Shown here: positions 22,304 through 34,650 of the stretch, one piece after another
How positions within the stretch are numbered: the first letter of the stretch is position 1
Layout: each line of letters opens with the position of its first letter
Assembly (NCBI GenBank): GCA_030522415.1
Contig: CM060121.1
Span: 22,603,142-22,667,141 of the forward strand
Direction of reading: 5' to 3'
Origin: Channallabes apus
Lineage: Eukaryota > Chordata > Actinopteri > Siluriformes > Clariidae
Length of the DNA stretch: 64,000 nucleotides
Position numbers and translations under genes: made by a program
The notes under the pieces: model-generated
What the model saw: only the letters and a program-made list of their open reading frames with translations
Told to the model about the DNA's origin: nothing
The model's database searches: none

Positions 22304-22450
22304 TGTAGATTAGATTACTTGGTGCTCCCAAATTGCCTGTAGTGTGGGTGGGTGTGTGCCCTGCAATAAATTGTATCCTATGTCTTCTGGGATAGGCTCT
22401 AGGCCACTGAAACCCTGTACACAGGATTAGCGATATAAATGAATGAACAA
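22304..22450 (+). repeat. SINE tail fragment
   Basis: AATTGCCTGTAGTGTGGGTG, CTTCTGGGATAGGCTCTAGG and AATGAATGAAC match the 3-prime half of the tRNA-headed SINE. It abuts the LTR-like repeat at 22303. Confidence 0.65.
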
Positions 22451-22639
22451 CCACATATGGTTTTGATGTTCAGATCAAGAATCCACAAACATTTAGCCAT
22501 GAATCCTTCCCTAGCCAATCCTCTAATACAGGTGTGACCAATTTTATTTTTTGTTTCATTCCAACCAAGCAGAAGCTACAACTGGTTAATACCTAATTTT
22601 GGTTTTCAATAGATAGAATCAAATAGATATAATCTAGAT

Positions 22640-23152
22640 CAGTGGAATAATTTCAAGGGGTCGCAAGAGGGATTAAAATTATTTTTTTTGTGATTATAAT
22701 ACACACTTTTCCGAATTACAAGTAAATGCTATAAATAAATATTTTCCGATTTGTAAAGATATTACTGATTGAGTCAGTATTCAGTAAGTTGCGGTAGCAA
22801 CCGAATACACGAGTTGTCCCGTGCAGCAATGGATGTACTGCTTCAATTTGGATCTACATATTTGTGTGAGCAGTATTTTTCCGCTGTTACATATATAAAA
22901 AATAAATACAGCGCACGTCATGATGTCGAAGATGATATGCGGGTAGCTGTATCCACCATCAGGCCACGAATGAAGCTTCTGTGCTGACAAAAACAAGTAC
23001 ACCCTTCCCATTGAAAGGTAAGCCAAAATTTTTTGATGTATAGTAAATGTAGTCAAAATACTGTGAACAGCTTATGTTTATGATAGTGGGGGTCGCGAGA
23101 TCTTGTCGATCTTCAATAAGGGTTCCTGGGCTTGAAAGTTTGGGAACCACTG
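22640..23152 (+). mobile_element. Deleted hAT transposon with 8-bp target duplication
   Basis: 513 bp starting CAGTGG and ending GGGAACCACTG, flanked by ATCTAGAT at 22632-22639 and 23153-23160. An 8-bp duplication and CAGTGGTTCCCAAAC-type ends are hAT features. The left end is imperfect, so the inverted repeat is short. Only the C-terminal part of the transposase remains inside. Confidence 0.88.
22769..22987 (+). pseudogene. hAT transposase C-terminal dimerisation region
   Basis: 73 codons reading AMDVLLQFGSTYLCEQYFSA then VTYIKNKYSARHDVEDDMRV. This matches the C-terminal dimerisation region of hAT transposases (the ZBED5/FAM200-like group). No N-terminal zinc finger or catalytic core is present. 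It is a fossil exon, not a host gene. Confidence 0.8.
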
Positions 23153-23399
23153 ATCTAGATGATAGAATAAGGTGTTCTTCATTCTCGGCATGTGGATGTT
23201 TTTAACAGCGAGACGAAGGAGTTTGTTTCAAAAGAGGCTGATGGCAGCCAAAGAAAATGTTTGGTTAATACAAAAAGGTGCGTCCGATCCTTCTCTGGCT
23301 GTTCTGAATATAGCGGTTCTGTTGTGTCTCGTGTCGCAAGTTCAGTGACGCAGTAATGACGATTTTCTCCGGCCAATCAGTGACCAGCAGAGTTTACAC

Positions 23400-23556
23400 G
23401 TCACGTTTTGGTAACAGTTCAGCGCGCTTGGAACCTCGGCTGAGGTGGTACTAAAAAAAGGACCAGGTACCATGTACTGTTCCCAATGGAAAACCCCCCA
23501 AAAGTGAGTTGAACTGAACCGTGTCGTGCAGTACTATGCAGTGGAAAAGCGCCAAT
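23400..23556. repeat. Fish MITE-like fragment
   Basis: GTGGTACTAAAAAAAGGACC, GGTACCATGTACTG and GCAGTGGAAAAGCGCC resemble a MITE common in fish that ends GGCGCTTTTCCACTGCATGG. Family not certain. Confidence 0.5.
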
Positions 23557-23779
23557 AGTTGGTTGGCATGAACGCCTGCACCCACACTGGATAGGATTGT
23601 ACTGTACACCTCTGCTCTAGCACACAGTATTCACAAAACACAGCAACATGATTCACCATGTTAGTGGTGACATGTGGATGAATTAGGTAGCTGAAGGCTG
23701 ACGAATGCACATCAATTAAATTACCTGCTAGAATCTGAGAGCTGGGTATGTGATTACACTGGCTAACGCACGAGTCATT

Positions 23780-23912
23780 TTATACACGCGTCTCTCTAGC
23801 CCCACCCCCTGCAAACCCCGCCCACTTTCCTGATGACACACGCCAACGCGGCTGTCCAATTTCCGCCGAGCGAGAGCTTCTTGTTGGATGTGAGGTTCTG
23901 TGCGGCTTCGGC
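23780..23912 (+). promoter_or_regulatory. Candidate promoter and 5-prime UTR of pitpnb-like gene
   Basis: GC-box-like CCCCACCCCC and CCCCGCCCAC at about 23799-23825 and CCAAT in GTCCAATTTCC near 23854 lie just upstream of the ATG at 23913. There is no TATA box, as is common for housekeeping genes. Motif-based inference. Confidence 0.5.
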
Positions 23913-26900
23913 ATGGTACTCATCAAAGAATAGTGAGTGACTCCGCGTTACCATTTTACACAAATATAACAGCTGTGTCTTTAATAGCAACCAGGCACTG
24001 TTGTCGGTTTTTATTCCGAGCCTTTGGTTATATAACAATGAATGCGAGTCAGTGATTCTTTAGGGGGATTTGGGGAGGGGGAGGAGGGGGGGCTGCTTAT
24101 TTGTCCTGCGCTAGCATTAGCATTAGGGTGAGAAAATGTAGCCTGCTGGCTAAACCTGGCTAATGCTACAATAGCGAAATAAATTATTTTACATATAATC
24201 ATGCTGGAGCGGTTTAAACCAAACCGTAACGAAACGATATCCGGTTTATAAATAATCCTTTTATTTTTACACCGCGCTCATGTAACGGAAGTAACGGAAA
24301 TAAATAACGTAACCTAGCCTAACCAGCTAACGGGGCGGAAAGCGTCTTCACACCCGGTTACTAGAGCGAGGCGTTGATATTTCTCCTGTACCCATATTCC
24401 GGGAAATATCGCGTCTTGCACTAGGATTGGCTAATAGTTTATACCCGCAGTCAGTCACCTCATGAAATCATTTTTTAATGTTTCGGATTGGCTGCGAGGA
24501 TAAAATATTAGCCAATCATCATGCAGAAGTTGGGACTAACGTGAATGCAGGTAGGAAAGAAAAAGAAAAAACACTGGTCAGTGTATTAGCTCGCCAACGT
24601 TTTTTATCTGTTTGTTTTGTTTTTCAGTCAAGTGGTGTTGCCATGCTCGGTAGAAGAGGTAAGTTAAAGTCCAGAATCATATCACTCATCATTAATTTCC
24701 AGATCAGCTCATTATGACAGCTGGTGGGATAGATAACAGCATGATTTCTTCTTAATGCTGGGATCATGTCCTGTCTAACACATCTGATCTGTGTTGGTGC
24801 AAATACAGCTTTTGCATAACAGCTTGATGAGTGTAATAAGAGTGTGTTAGGGTTGAGATCACTATGATTCAGAACAGCGTGTTATGAGTTTAAAACCGTG
24901 GCTTTTTGGCCCCTGAGAGGTCACTCGTATCTGCAGTCTTGTGTTTAAAGCAGTTGTGGTTCTTTGCTGTTAGTTGCTTGTGTCTACTCCAACAGTACCA
25001 GGTTGGCCAGCTGTACTCGGTTGCAGAGGCCAGTAAGAACAACACAGGAGGGGGAGAAGGGATCGAAGTGCTCCGAAATGAACCGTATGAGAAAGAAGGG
25101 GAGAAGGGCCAGTATACCCACAAAATCTATCACATACACAGGTACGTATATGTCTTGTTGGTTTGGAAAGTAATTTAGTCCTAATAGTCACAGATTATAA
25201 TAGACAGTATTCATATGTACTTAGGGATATAATTTCTCAAGTTAGTTTGAGCATGTAATTGAAATAAAGACTCCATACTTGCTTAAGACCATGCATAAGA
25301 GTAAGAAAATAAATGCACTTTGTTATATGAAAACTTCTGTAGGTTGCACTGTGTTATCGGCGCTTTTTGTTCAAAGCTAATGTTCCCTAAGTCGCTACTG
25401 TGCTGTTGTGAAAGTGTTACATCAATTGATTTGTAACTGTGATGTGAGCAAAATGATGCTCGGTGGTTTGGGGGGTGAGGGGGTCTAAGGGTCTACCTGG
25501 TGCTGAAACAACTTATAGAAGAGCTAAGCAAAAGCAGTTGTATGCCTGCAAACAAACTTCAGACTGATGATGAAGGTGAAAGCTTCTTAAAGATAATTGT
25601 TACTGGTGACAAGACATGGATACATCACTACGAGCCTGAGAGTAAACGTGACGACCAAAAAAAAAAAGAGAACAATCAGATGGAAAATTGATGCTTACAG
25701 ATTTTTGGGATTTTCAATGTTCAATATTGAAACATTCAATCATCTTCCGGCACGGTGGTGTAGTGGTTAGCACTGTCGCCTTGCACCTCCAGGGTCTGTC
25801 TTCGATTCCCCGGCCAGGCTCGATTCCCGTCTCTGTGTGCATGGAGTTTGCATGTTCTCCCCGTGCTTGGTGGGTTTCTTCCGGGTACTCTGGTTTCCTC
25901 CCACAGTCCAAAGATATGCAGGTTAGGCTAATTGGCGTTCCTAAATTGCCCGTAGTGTGCGATTGAGTGTGTGTATGTGTGTGCCCTGCGATGGATTGGC
26001 ACCCTGTCCAGGGTGTACCCCGCCTAGTGCCCGAAGTCTCCTGGGATAGGCTCCAGGTCCCCCGCGACCCTGAACACAGGATTAAGCGGTATAGAGAATG
26101 AATGAATGAATCAATCATCTTCCATACTGCTTATACTGTACAGGGTTGGGGAGCCTGGAACCTATCCCGGAAGACTTTGGGCATGTGATAAGGTACACCA
26201 ATCCATCACAGGACACATATACAATACACAAACACTACAGGCAATTTGGGAATGCCAATTAGCCTAATCCTCATGTCTTTGCACTGTGGGAGGAAACCAG
26301 AGTACCCACAGGAAAGCACAGGGAGAACATGCAACCGCTAAACACATAGACCAGAGGCAGGAATTGAACCCTCTACCCAGGAGATGCCAGTATTGGAACA
26401 TTATCAGGAAAAAATTTCAACAATGAACAGTGATTGTTACAGTGAGATGCTTATTAAAAGTCTAAACATTGGATTAAACACAGGGGCTGATTCTCAACAG
26501 TGATCTGATCAGCCTGATCTTGCTTACACCTGTATGGTTTCCTGAAAACAGCATTATGAAGACAAGGACTCTGAACAAGTGAAGACAGCGGTGCATTCAT
26601 GTTGCGGTTCAACCTAAAACATTTTATTGAGGGAATACGAAAGCTTGTTGACAGATTATGTAAAAAATTTTTTCTGTTTTCCAAACGTTAGTTAAAATAA
26701 ATTCTACCGCCAGAGAACGAATAATACTTATAATTAATTTATACTGGTAATCCACTGCCTTGATACACTTTTTCACTTAACTCCATAAAAGATTGCTTAA
26801 GCAAGCAGCAGTGCATGACGTCCTCACGGTCATGCTGCCTTGTAGATACTGTACTGTATGTATGCGCTGAAGATTTTTAATCTGCAATAAGTATTGCTAA

Positions 26901-28381
26901 CGTTAGCAAAGTTACTTAACCGATATTGACCTGCCCTCTGTGTCAAAACAAATGTTTTTTTTTTTTTTCTCTCTCTCTTCTTGTGTTGAAACACCCTGAG
27001 GTTGTTTACATGTCTAGATGTGCAGGGCCTGTGCTTCTAAATGTATTCCAGCACTTTCCAGAATAGAGGAAGTGCTTGTATGCGTGCAAAACGTATACAT
27101 CAGGAAAACGGGAAATGTTTTCTCCTAATTTAATTGGAGTAATCAGTTGGGGAATATAAAAAGGGTGATGGTCAGTAATTTTTATCACTATTTTTTCACC
27201 TCTAATAACTAAACTCCTAAGTTTGTGTGAAGAAATCACACACCTGAAACGCTGAGATGTTTGCTACAGTGTAAGTTATTAGCCTGTTAAACTGGTTGAA
27301 GGAGTCCAATACAAACATGAATAACTGGGTCTGTGGTGGATATACATATATATCTTTCTTTCTTTTTTTAACACTTAAGATGTCTGGCTGCACCTCCCTT
27401 TCTTAATATGATTAATGTGTTTTGGATGCGCACTGTTTGTTTCCACACATACTCGGAGTAGCCTTTGGATCACCTCGGTTGTAATTCTCCCCCGCAAAAA
27501 ATCTTTTATTTTTTTTTTTTAACTCTGCCAGGTTGCTTTGTCACTCTTTGTGCATTCTTTTTCTTTTTCTGCTTCATTTTCTTCTTCACGTTTTACACTA
27601 TCTTTATTAAATCAGACCAGCAAGTTGAGTCTAGCCATGACAAACCTTTGTTTTATTAAGTTATGCTTCAGATTGTACACGGACAATTCATCACCTTAGA
27701 ATTTGACAAACAGTGGTAAACACTTTGTCTTTGTTTCACAGCAAGGTGCCCAGCTTCATTCAGATGGTTGCCCCAGAGGGTGCGCTGGTGTTTCACGAGA
27801 AAGCCTGGAACGCCTATCCTTACTGCCGCACTAGTGCGTATCTTAAAAACAATGTGTCTTGTTTAAAGTTAGAGGTGACTGTAGTACATGTGGTAGATCT
27901 GTACATGCGTGTATTTACAAGGACGGTGTGCTATTTGAGGACCAATATTTAATGCTGTAAAATTACACCACAGGGACATTTTTTGTTTAGTTGTTAAAGG
28001 CAAATGTGAATAAATTGTAGTATTTATATTGTATTTTACATTATTGTTTAGATTTTACTCGCCTCTAAAGATTTAGTTGTAAAGTTCAGATTGTCTCTAT
28101 ACCACAGTGTTGAGTGCGTCATGGTAAGAAGAGAGGTGCATGAAGCGATTCGCTCATTATGCATAGTGGTTACGATACAAGCCACTAGAAGCAGTGTTAT
28201 GATCTGGGGTTGCTTCAGTTGGTCAGGTCTAGTCAGTTTATGACCTGAATGTACTGCATGTCCCAGTTATCACGTCTATGGAGGGCTTCTTCCCTGATAG
28301 CACTGCCATATTCCAGGTCCCAATTTGTGAAATTGTGAGTTCTGGGAGCTGCTTTCTTAGTCTGATTTAAGAGAACAAAAA

Positions 28382-28412
<31 letters not shown>

Positions 28413-31400
28413 TATACTTGTATTACTTTTTAACAAGTAGGCGAAATCAGACACTACATATTGTTTAAGTGCTGATCTCACATGTAATACTCTTGAAAAA
28501 ACTGTTAAACAGCTCCTACATACAGTATACATTAAACCATGAGCTGTATTAATTCTCATTGTTCAAATTAAATGTATTCAGATATGTACTGACACAATAA
28601 GTAGAGTTTAGTATAATTTGCATCATTAATCATATTTCCCTTTTTCATTCCTTTCTTCCATGCTGGAATATGACTCCCACAGTTGTTACAGTGAGTTTAT
28701 TTATTTATTTCTTTTGGTCACTAAAATATTATATATTAAAATGTCTAAATATTTATTTGTATAAAGAAACAACAATGTTCGCAAGCTCTATAGGAAAATT
28801 AATTCTGCAATATCATGTCTATTGTTTGTGATGCATCATGTGTCCCTTTTTGCAGAATGAGTACATGAAAGATGACTTTTTCATTAAGATCGAGACCTGG
28901 CACAAACCTGACTTGGGAACAACTGATAACGTAAGTTGATGAGATTCAGTGAATGTGTCGTACTGACTAAAGGTAGTGTTTTCGGTTTTGTTTAAAAAAG
29001 GGTGAGAGGGAAAAAAAACTCTTGATTGTGATTTTCCTCTCTCTTCTCTCTCTAGCCTCATGGCCTTCCCCCTGAAGAGTGGGAGGAGACTGAAGTAGTG
29101 CCGATCGATATCGGTGATCGTTCTCAGGTGGACGATGCGGTAGGTCAGACACGAATTTTAAGCTATCAGTTAGTGCAGCAGGGTGCAAATCTGTAATTCC
29201 ATAGGAACCTTTAAATGAGTTCTTCTGCTGAATTTGTTACTAATAGTGGCAAATGGGATTCATGGGCAAAGCCAGAAATGGACCAGACCATTGATTTTAG
29301 ACAATAATCACTCCTTATCATAATTTGTAAAGTTAGACAGCAAAGAAATGTCAACAAAACCTTTTTTTAATCAGATAGTATTGCACAGCAGTGTTAGGAT
29401 TATTGCAGTGATCCTGTCAAAGGGTTTAGTTTCCCCTTAAAATTATTGTATTGTTAACTAAAGTAGACCATCTCATGATTTTATCATTCACATTCAATTA
29501 AAAAACATTTAACAGTTCGATATTCACTTTTAAATAATTTACTCACATACATAATGCAGAATTACATAATACAGAATAGTCCAGAAATTAATTACCCACA
29601 CAATTGTTGCTGAGCTTTAATGTAGTTTTTTTTATTTTTTATTATTATTTATTTTTATTTAATTTACATAAAATCCATCATAGTTTGGCTGAATGAGACT
29701 TTTCTTTTGTTTTATTTTAACTTTCACAAAAGGTTTGCGCACATTTTCACAATTCTTAATGCCATCTAACATTTTATAATTTCAAATGGCATTCCAAACA
29801 TAATTTAAGACAAATCTTTGTCATATTGCATATATTACAATTTACATTACCACTAGTTCTGCACAATTAATTAAAAAAAAATCTAAATTTCAATATGGAC
29901 CTGTGCAAATATGTAATCACAAAACATTGCAATTTATTACAGGTAATATACACACAGTCGGGGAAATTATGAAGAGTTTTTTAAAATACATTTTGGGTGA
30001 TAAATTAATATGGGCAACCATCACCTGAGATCTAATTTGACCATTTGTTCAATGATTTAAAATGCAAATGATACATTTAATAGTTATATTCAAATTCAAT
30101 TCAGTTTTATTTGTATAGCGCTTTTAACAATTGACATTGTCTCAAAACAGCTTTACACAATCAAAAGAATTATTTAAGTTTGTATGGAATGTGAATGTGT
30201 ATGAATCAAAATGGTCAGATAGTCCCTGGTGAGCAAGCCGAGGGCAACAGTGGCAAGGAAAAACTCCCCGAGATGGTAATAGGAAGAAACCTTGAGAAGA
30301 ACCAGACTCAACAGGGAACCCATCCTCATCTGGGTGAAACAGATAGCAGGAAATGATCTGCATTTATACAGTGTGTTAGGTGGCAGGCAGTTCAGCTATA
30401 ATAGTTGATGTTAATTGATGTTAAAATGGAGTCCAGTAGTTATTGGAGACTCAGATAGACTTGTAGAAAGTTCCAGTCCTGAACTATCGAATTGTCAAGT
30501 CCTCAGAGAAACAGCTTCTAACACCAGTTGAGGCCAGAACCGTCTTCTAAGTAGATAGAATCATCCCCAGACACCAGACGCATCCCAAAGAGACACATGG
30601 GGCATCCATGCGACGAGACCTCCAACCATTATATATCACAGTTTATATTGTAATATTTGTAAAAGTAATCACAATCAAATCATGCAGCCCTAATTACCAA
30701 GGGATTTTGATAAAGTAATTCAAATGTTTTACTCAAAACGTATTTATAAACTTGGCTTCACTTGGGTCACTTGCCAACTTTAGTGCAGGCCAACTGGCAC
30801 GCTTTGACTGGTGCCAAGTAGTTTGTCCTCTCCAGTCGACAGCTCCTCACACGTTGTAATGTAAGACAAGCCATGACACTGTAAAGTAGTACTTTACAAA
30901 CTGACAAACCCTGGGATTAAATCACAGGTCAGCGATGCACATCCTCTGAAGAATTGCTTCTGTTTTGATAGGTTTACATTATTCCACTTAACCAGGATAA
31001 AGTTCTGGATTTGGTTTAGTAACTATACCATTTTAAGTATTGGAATACCTGGTTTAACTGGTTAAAACATCAGTATTCAAAACCTGCAATCATTTTCTCA
31101 GAAATGATTGTTTTAGATCCAAAAGACTTCAGGGAAGAAATATGACAAGAAAAGAACTGTGACAGGCTTTTGGTGTGTGTGTTTATTTTTGTTTATCTGT
31201 ATTACATATCAATTCTTTTATTTGCTCCTTGATTACCATATTAATATGCTTTTCTCCCTCTTCTATTTGTCAACTCAATATCCATCCATCAAGTCTTAGG
31301 AATGTCTGAATAACCAATTTAAACAGCAGCTGTATCTGTAAACTTTACATTTCTGTTCTGGATACTCTTCTACCCTCCCTTATGCAACAAGCTAAAAACC

Positions 31401-32649
31401 ATATAAGCGTCAGAAATTCTGTGAAAGATTTAAGGGGTTGAAATAAATTTGTCTTTCAGGACTACAAGGCAGAGGAGGATCCTGCTATTTTTCACTCTGA
31501 TAAGACTGGCAGGGGGCCACTGGGACCAGGATGGAAAGTACGCACACACTTACACACACATCTCTTTATAAACGAACACAAATTTTCCAAATGTTTGAAA
31601 TGCCCTCTATTTTTCCCTGGTTCTGCTGCAGAGAGAACTTCATAACAGTAACTGTCCCTATATGACTGCGTATAAGTTGGTGACTGTACATTTTCGCTGG
31701 TGGGGTCTGCAGGGCCGTGTGGAGAGCTTCATTCACAAGGTAATAAACCTTTCCCTTTACCTTTTGGCTCAGGAGGTTACCTTTTCCACTGTTTGGACGT
31801 TTCCGAATAGTCGTTTCGTTGCTATATTTCACCTCCTCACGCTCAGTGTGAATTATCTGTGTGTGTGTGTGTGTGTGTAGAGCTACTGTATATAAGAGTA
31901 AGAGAAGCACAACATAACATGTCTTTACACTTATTTTGCTTTGTCATGCTCTCTGTTTTTGAGCAGCAAGAGAAGAGGCTCTTTACCAATTTTCACCGGC
32001 AGCTGTTCTGCTGGCTGGACCGCTGGGTGGACTTGACCATGGACGACATCCGCAGGATGGAGGAGGAGACGCAGCGGGAACTGGACCAGGTAAAAACGTG
32101 ATTACAGTGTCCCTCTGCTTTGCTATCTGGTAGTTTACTCTGGTTATAGTTTTGATGAAATCGGCACTGACTCTCTAATGATTGACGCTGATGTTTGTCA
32201 GCTCGTTGTCGTACTCACTCATTCATTCGCTACATCGCTGTACAGAGTCATGAGAGGCCTGGAGCCTATCCCAGGTGACTAGGCGGGGGGTACATTTTGG
32301 ATGGGGTGCCAATCCATTGCAGGGCACAGAGACTCACACTACGGGCAATGTAGAAATGGCAACTAGTCTACTCTGCATGTTTTTGTACTGTGGGAGGAAT
32401 TCGTAGTACCGGATGAAACCCACCAAGCATGGGGAGAACATGCAAACTTCACACACCTAGACCTGAAGTCAAGAATTTATCTTTAGCCCACCGTGAGTCT
32501 CAGCCCACACACATGGAGTGTATACAAGTCTAAAACGTATCAAAATCGACTTGGTTATAGCACTAAATTTATCATAGACTAAAATACCAGTGACAAATCA
32601 GCAACATGCACCAATGCTTTTTCTAACAAATATAAACATAGCTCAAGTT

Positions 32650-32681
<32 letters not shown>

Positions 32682-32743
32682 ATTCATCTTTACAGATGCG
32701 TAATCAAGGATCGGTGAGAGGAATGAAAGCAGGAGATGACTAA
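23913..32743 (+). CDS. pitpnb: Phosphatidylinositol transfer protein, beta type
   Basis: Coding exons: 23913-23932, 24628-24658, 24996-25141, 27742-27833, 28683-28690, 28856-28930, 29056-29139, 31460-31537, 31632-31739, 31967-32089, 32696-32743; every junction is GT-AG and phases chain to 270 codons. The product is a START-like class I PITP that exchanges phosphatidylinositol and phosphatidylcholine between membranes (PITP-beta: Golgi/ER). Visible: MVLIKEY start, [15 protein letters not shown], the inositol-contacting T and K in QYTHKIYH (T58, K60), [13 protein letters not shown], the membrane-inserting WW in FRWWGLQ, and the C-terminal helix [20 protein letters not shown]. The GSVRG C-terminal tail, MVLIKE start and one-residue-shorter loop before QYTH favour beta over alpha; fish also have a pitpnb-like paralogue, so the symbol could be pitpnbl. 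Reading frame intact. Confidence 0.93.
25490..25691 (+). pseudogene. mariner transposase fragment in pitpnb intron 3
   Basis: Reads [20 protein letters not shown] and ESKRDDQ. Mariner transposases have a first catalytic D in the (V/I)TGDETW motif followed by HHYxPExK. The rest of the element is missing, so it is a short relic. Confidence 0.75.
25748..26110 (+). mobile_element. tRNA-headed SINE (V-SINE-like), full copy
   Basis: The head has pol III box A-like TGGTGTAGTGGTTAGC and a box B-like segment. The core has GGAGTTTGCATGTTCTCC and TCCTCCCACAGTCCAAAGA. The tail has GGGATAGGCTCCAGG and ends in GAATGAATGAA. Target duplication TCAATCATCTTC lies at 25736-25747 and 26111-26122. It lies in pitpnb intron 3. 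Confidence 0.93.
26130..26400 (-). repeat. SINE core fragment, reversed and diverged
   Basis: GGAACCTATCCCGG, AATTGGCATTCCC-type text and GTGGGAGGAAACCAGAGTAC on the opposite strand to the adjacent SINE. Older, more diverged copy. Confidence 0.7.
28165..28330 (+). pseudogene. Tc1-like transposase fragment in pitpnb intron 4
   Basis: [13 protein letters not shown] and, after a shift, [14 protein letters not shown] resemble the central DDE domain of a Tc1-like transposase. Stops and frameshifts present. Confidence 0.5.
28377..28418. repeat. Poly-A plus (TA)n microsatellite
   Basis: A run followed by about 13 TA units inside pitpnb intron 4. Confidence 0.9.
28683..28690 (+). CDS. pitpnb: pitpnb exon 5, 8-nt microexon
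   Basis: TTGTTACA between CCCACAG and GTGAGT. It completes the codon A|TT left by exon 4 and adds GTT ACA, giving T-I-V-T before NEYMKDDF of exon 6. Leaving it out breaks the frame and removes residues conserved in PITPs. The exon call rests on phase and conserved protein text. Confidence 0.88.
30088..30640 (-). repeat. L2-type LINE 3-prime UTR fragment
   Basis: Shares GCTGTTTTGAGACAATGTC-type text, the GGCAAGGAAAAACTCCC block and ACCAGACTCAACAGGGAACC with the 3-prime UTR of the LINE at 17022-22126, and has the same ATTGAATTTGAAT-type tail. It stops at CTCCAACCAT, so it is 5-prime truncated. It lies in pitpnb intron 7, antisense to the gene. Confidence 0.85.
32230..32485 (-). repeat. SINE core/tail fragment in pitpnb intron 10
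   Basis: CCTGGAGCCTATCCCAGGTG, GGTGCCAATCCATTGCAGGG and GGGGAGAACATGCAAACTTC are the reverse complement of the SINE. Diverged and lacking the tRNA-like head. Confidence 0.75.
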
Positions 32744-33775
32744 AGTGAGAACGAGCGAGGAATGGAAAGAAACCCAGGGCTACTTTTAATTTTACCTCCT
32801 TCAGTCCTCACATGGCCGTTCACAATGTGCCACTTCACCAAGCCCTTTTGAGCAGGAAACTGTCATCTTTTACCCAGGAAGTGTCCGTTACCTTGTGCGA
32901 GAGCGTGAGTGCGTGCATGCGCGCGTGCGTGCACGTGTGTGTAAAATGTGCGTGTACATTTGTGCCGGTGCAGTTTGCCTTACATGACCTCATCATTTGC
33001 TGCCAAATTCTTTTGGATTTTACTTCAAATGTGTTAAATAATGTCAGCATTTCTTTTTATAATTAAATATTATAACTGTTCTACGGTTTCTGGCTTATTT
33101 TGCAACCATCAGCTTTGTACTAAGCGTGCCAGTGGGGTCCTAAGGGCCTACAAGTTTTACAAAGACGGTTTGTGGGGTGCATTTCACTGAACTTGTATCG
33201 CAACCATGAATAAACAACTAAGTAATTTACTTCTTATTACAATTAAATTTGAGTCTGTTTGTGAAATTGTCAGTGGGAGGTTAATGTACACTACAAGAAA
33301 AGGGCATGTGTAATAAACCAATACACAAGTCATTGAAACAAAATGTATGCATAATGCTTGTTTTCCTCATATGAAACTCAAAGCGCGATGGACAAAGCTT
33401 CTGTTAGTTTGTTTTTGTTCGTTTTTTCCCCCCTGTCCTTTTGTTGGATTCCTCTCTGCACTGACGGCTTGATTCAGTTTGAGTGTCCTCGTTGCTGGGT
33501 GAGAGGAGCTGTTTGTAGATGAGACTCTTTTTAAACTCAAGAAGCTTTCCCACTTTTGACTGACATGTGGCATGCCAAGCCTCACCACTTGGCTGAGGCA
33601 ATTCACATCTTTTCAAGCCGAGTCTGATTTACAATAACGTAACAAAATAAAAACCAACATCATTGACTTCATTCATCTGGTGTCTGTCTTTCTACTCGTC
33701 TCCAGTCTTGTTTTGAAATTTGTTTAAAAAAAGTGACAAATGAAAGGAAATAAACTTGCTGTTATAATATGGGAT
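32744..33775 (+). other. pitpnb: pitpnb 3-prime UTR with candidate polyadenylation signals
   Basis: AATAAA occurs at 33209-33214 and 33646-33651, and again near 33750. A GTGCG-rich stretch lies near 32900-32945. Which signal is used cannot be told from sequence. Confidence 0.5.
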
Positions 33776-34479
33776 AGGATTTGTTGGCATGGTTTGGAGT
33801 GACTCTTCCCCTAAGATGGATGGGCCACAGGAAATCAATTGAATGTTACACTGACTTAGCTTTTTTTTTTTCTCAATAATGAAACATTTCTTATGTTGTG
33901 GGAGAGCTTTTTTTAAGATTGACTTGTGTAGATCATACTCTGTGGCTTCAGTGACCAGATCAATTTGAGAACCTATATGACATTTTAGAGAGAGATTTTC
34001 CCCATCAGCAAATGTGTCTCCTTTAATTTGTCACGTATGATCACTTATGTGGCAATAGTAGGAAAAAAAAACAGAAGCACAAGAGCTACAATTAATGTTC
34101 ATATCAAACATTAAAATGGGGAAACAATGCTGTTTTTGTGATTGTGGAATGGTTGTTTTTAAGTTAAGTTAATGGTTAACATTAAGTGAGGGACAGTTCA
34201 GTAGGTAGAAATGAATAGAATCCAGAGAGATTTGGGTTCATATACCCAAAACGATCCCTCTATAGATTTATTTTCTGCACCATTCTAAGTAAATTCAAGT
34301 CATATGACTGTTGTGTGTGAAATTCCCATGAGATCAACAGTTTCAGAATTACTTCGTCATAGAAATCTTTTTTTCTTTTCTTTTGTTTGTTGTGAACTAA
34401 AGCTCTTGACCTGTATTTGCATATTATTCTTTCCTGGTTTGGACATCAGAGGAGAGATTGTTACTATATCGATAGAAGA
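33776..34479. other. Intergenic, nothing recognised
   Basis: No coding or repeat feature recognised between the pitpnb-like gene and the LINE fragment. Confidence 0.5.
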
Positions 34480-34650
34480 ATCCTGAGGTTGAAACTGCCA
34501 GGCAGGAGGTCTAAAGGAAGACCAAAGAGGAGATGAAGTTAGTTGGTGTGAGAGAAGAGGATGCAGAGGATAGGGTTAAATGGAGGCAGATGGTTCGCTG
34601 TGGCGACCCCTGAAAAGGAACAGCTGAGAAACAAAGAAGATTATTTTCTG
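34480..34650 (+). repeat. LINE 3-prime end fragment
   Basis: Reads LPGRRSKGRPKRR, then GVREEDAEDRVKWRQMVRCG and DP followed by a stop, with CGCTGTGGCGACCCCTGAAA, the typical end of a common fish LINE ORF. Only the last 60 or so codons remain, with a stop. Confidence 0.65.

Noticed and set aside
25748..25815. tRNA gene-like sequence with box A and box B
   Set aside because: It is the head of a SINE with target duplications; no complete cloverleaf, and the same head recurs at 40875, 41013 and 51262.
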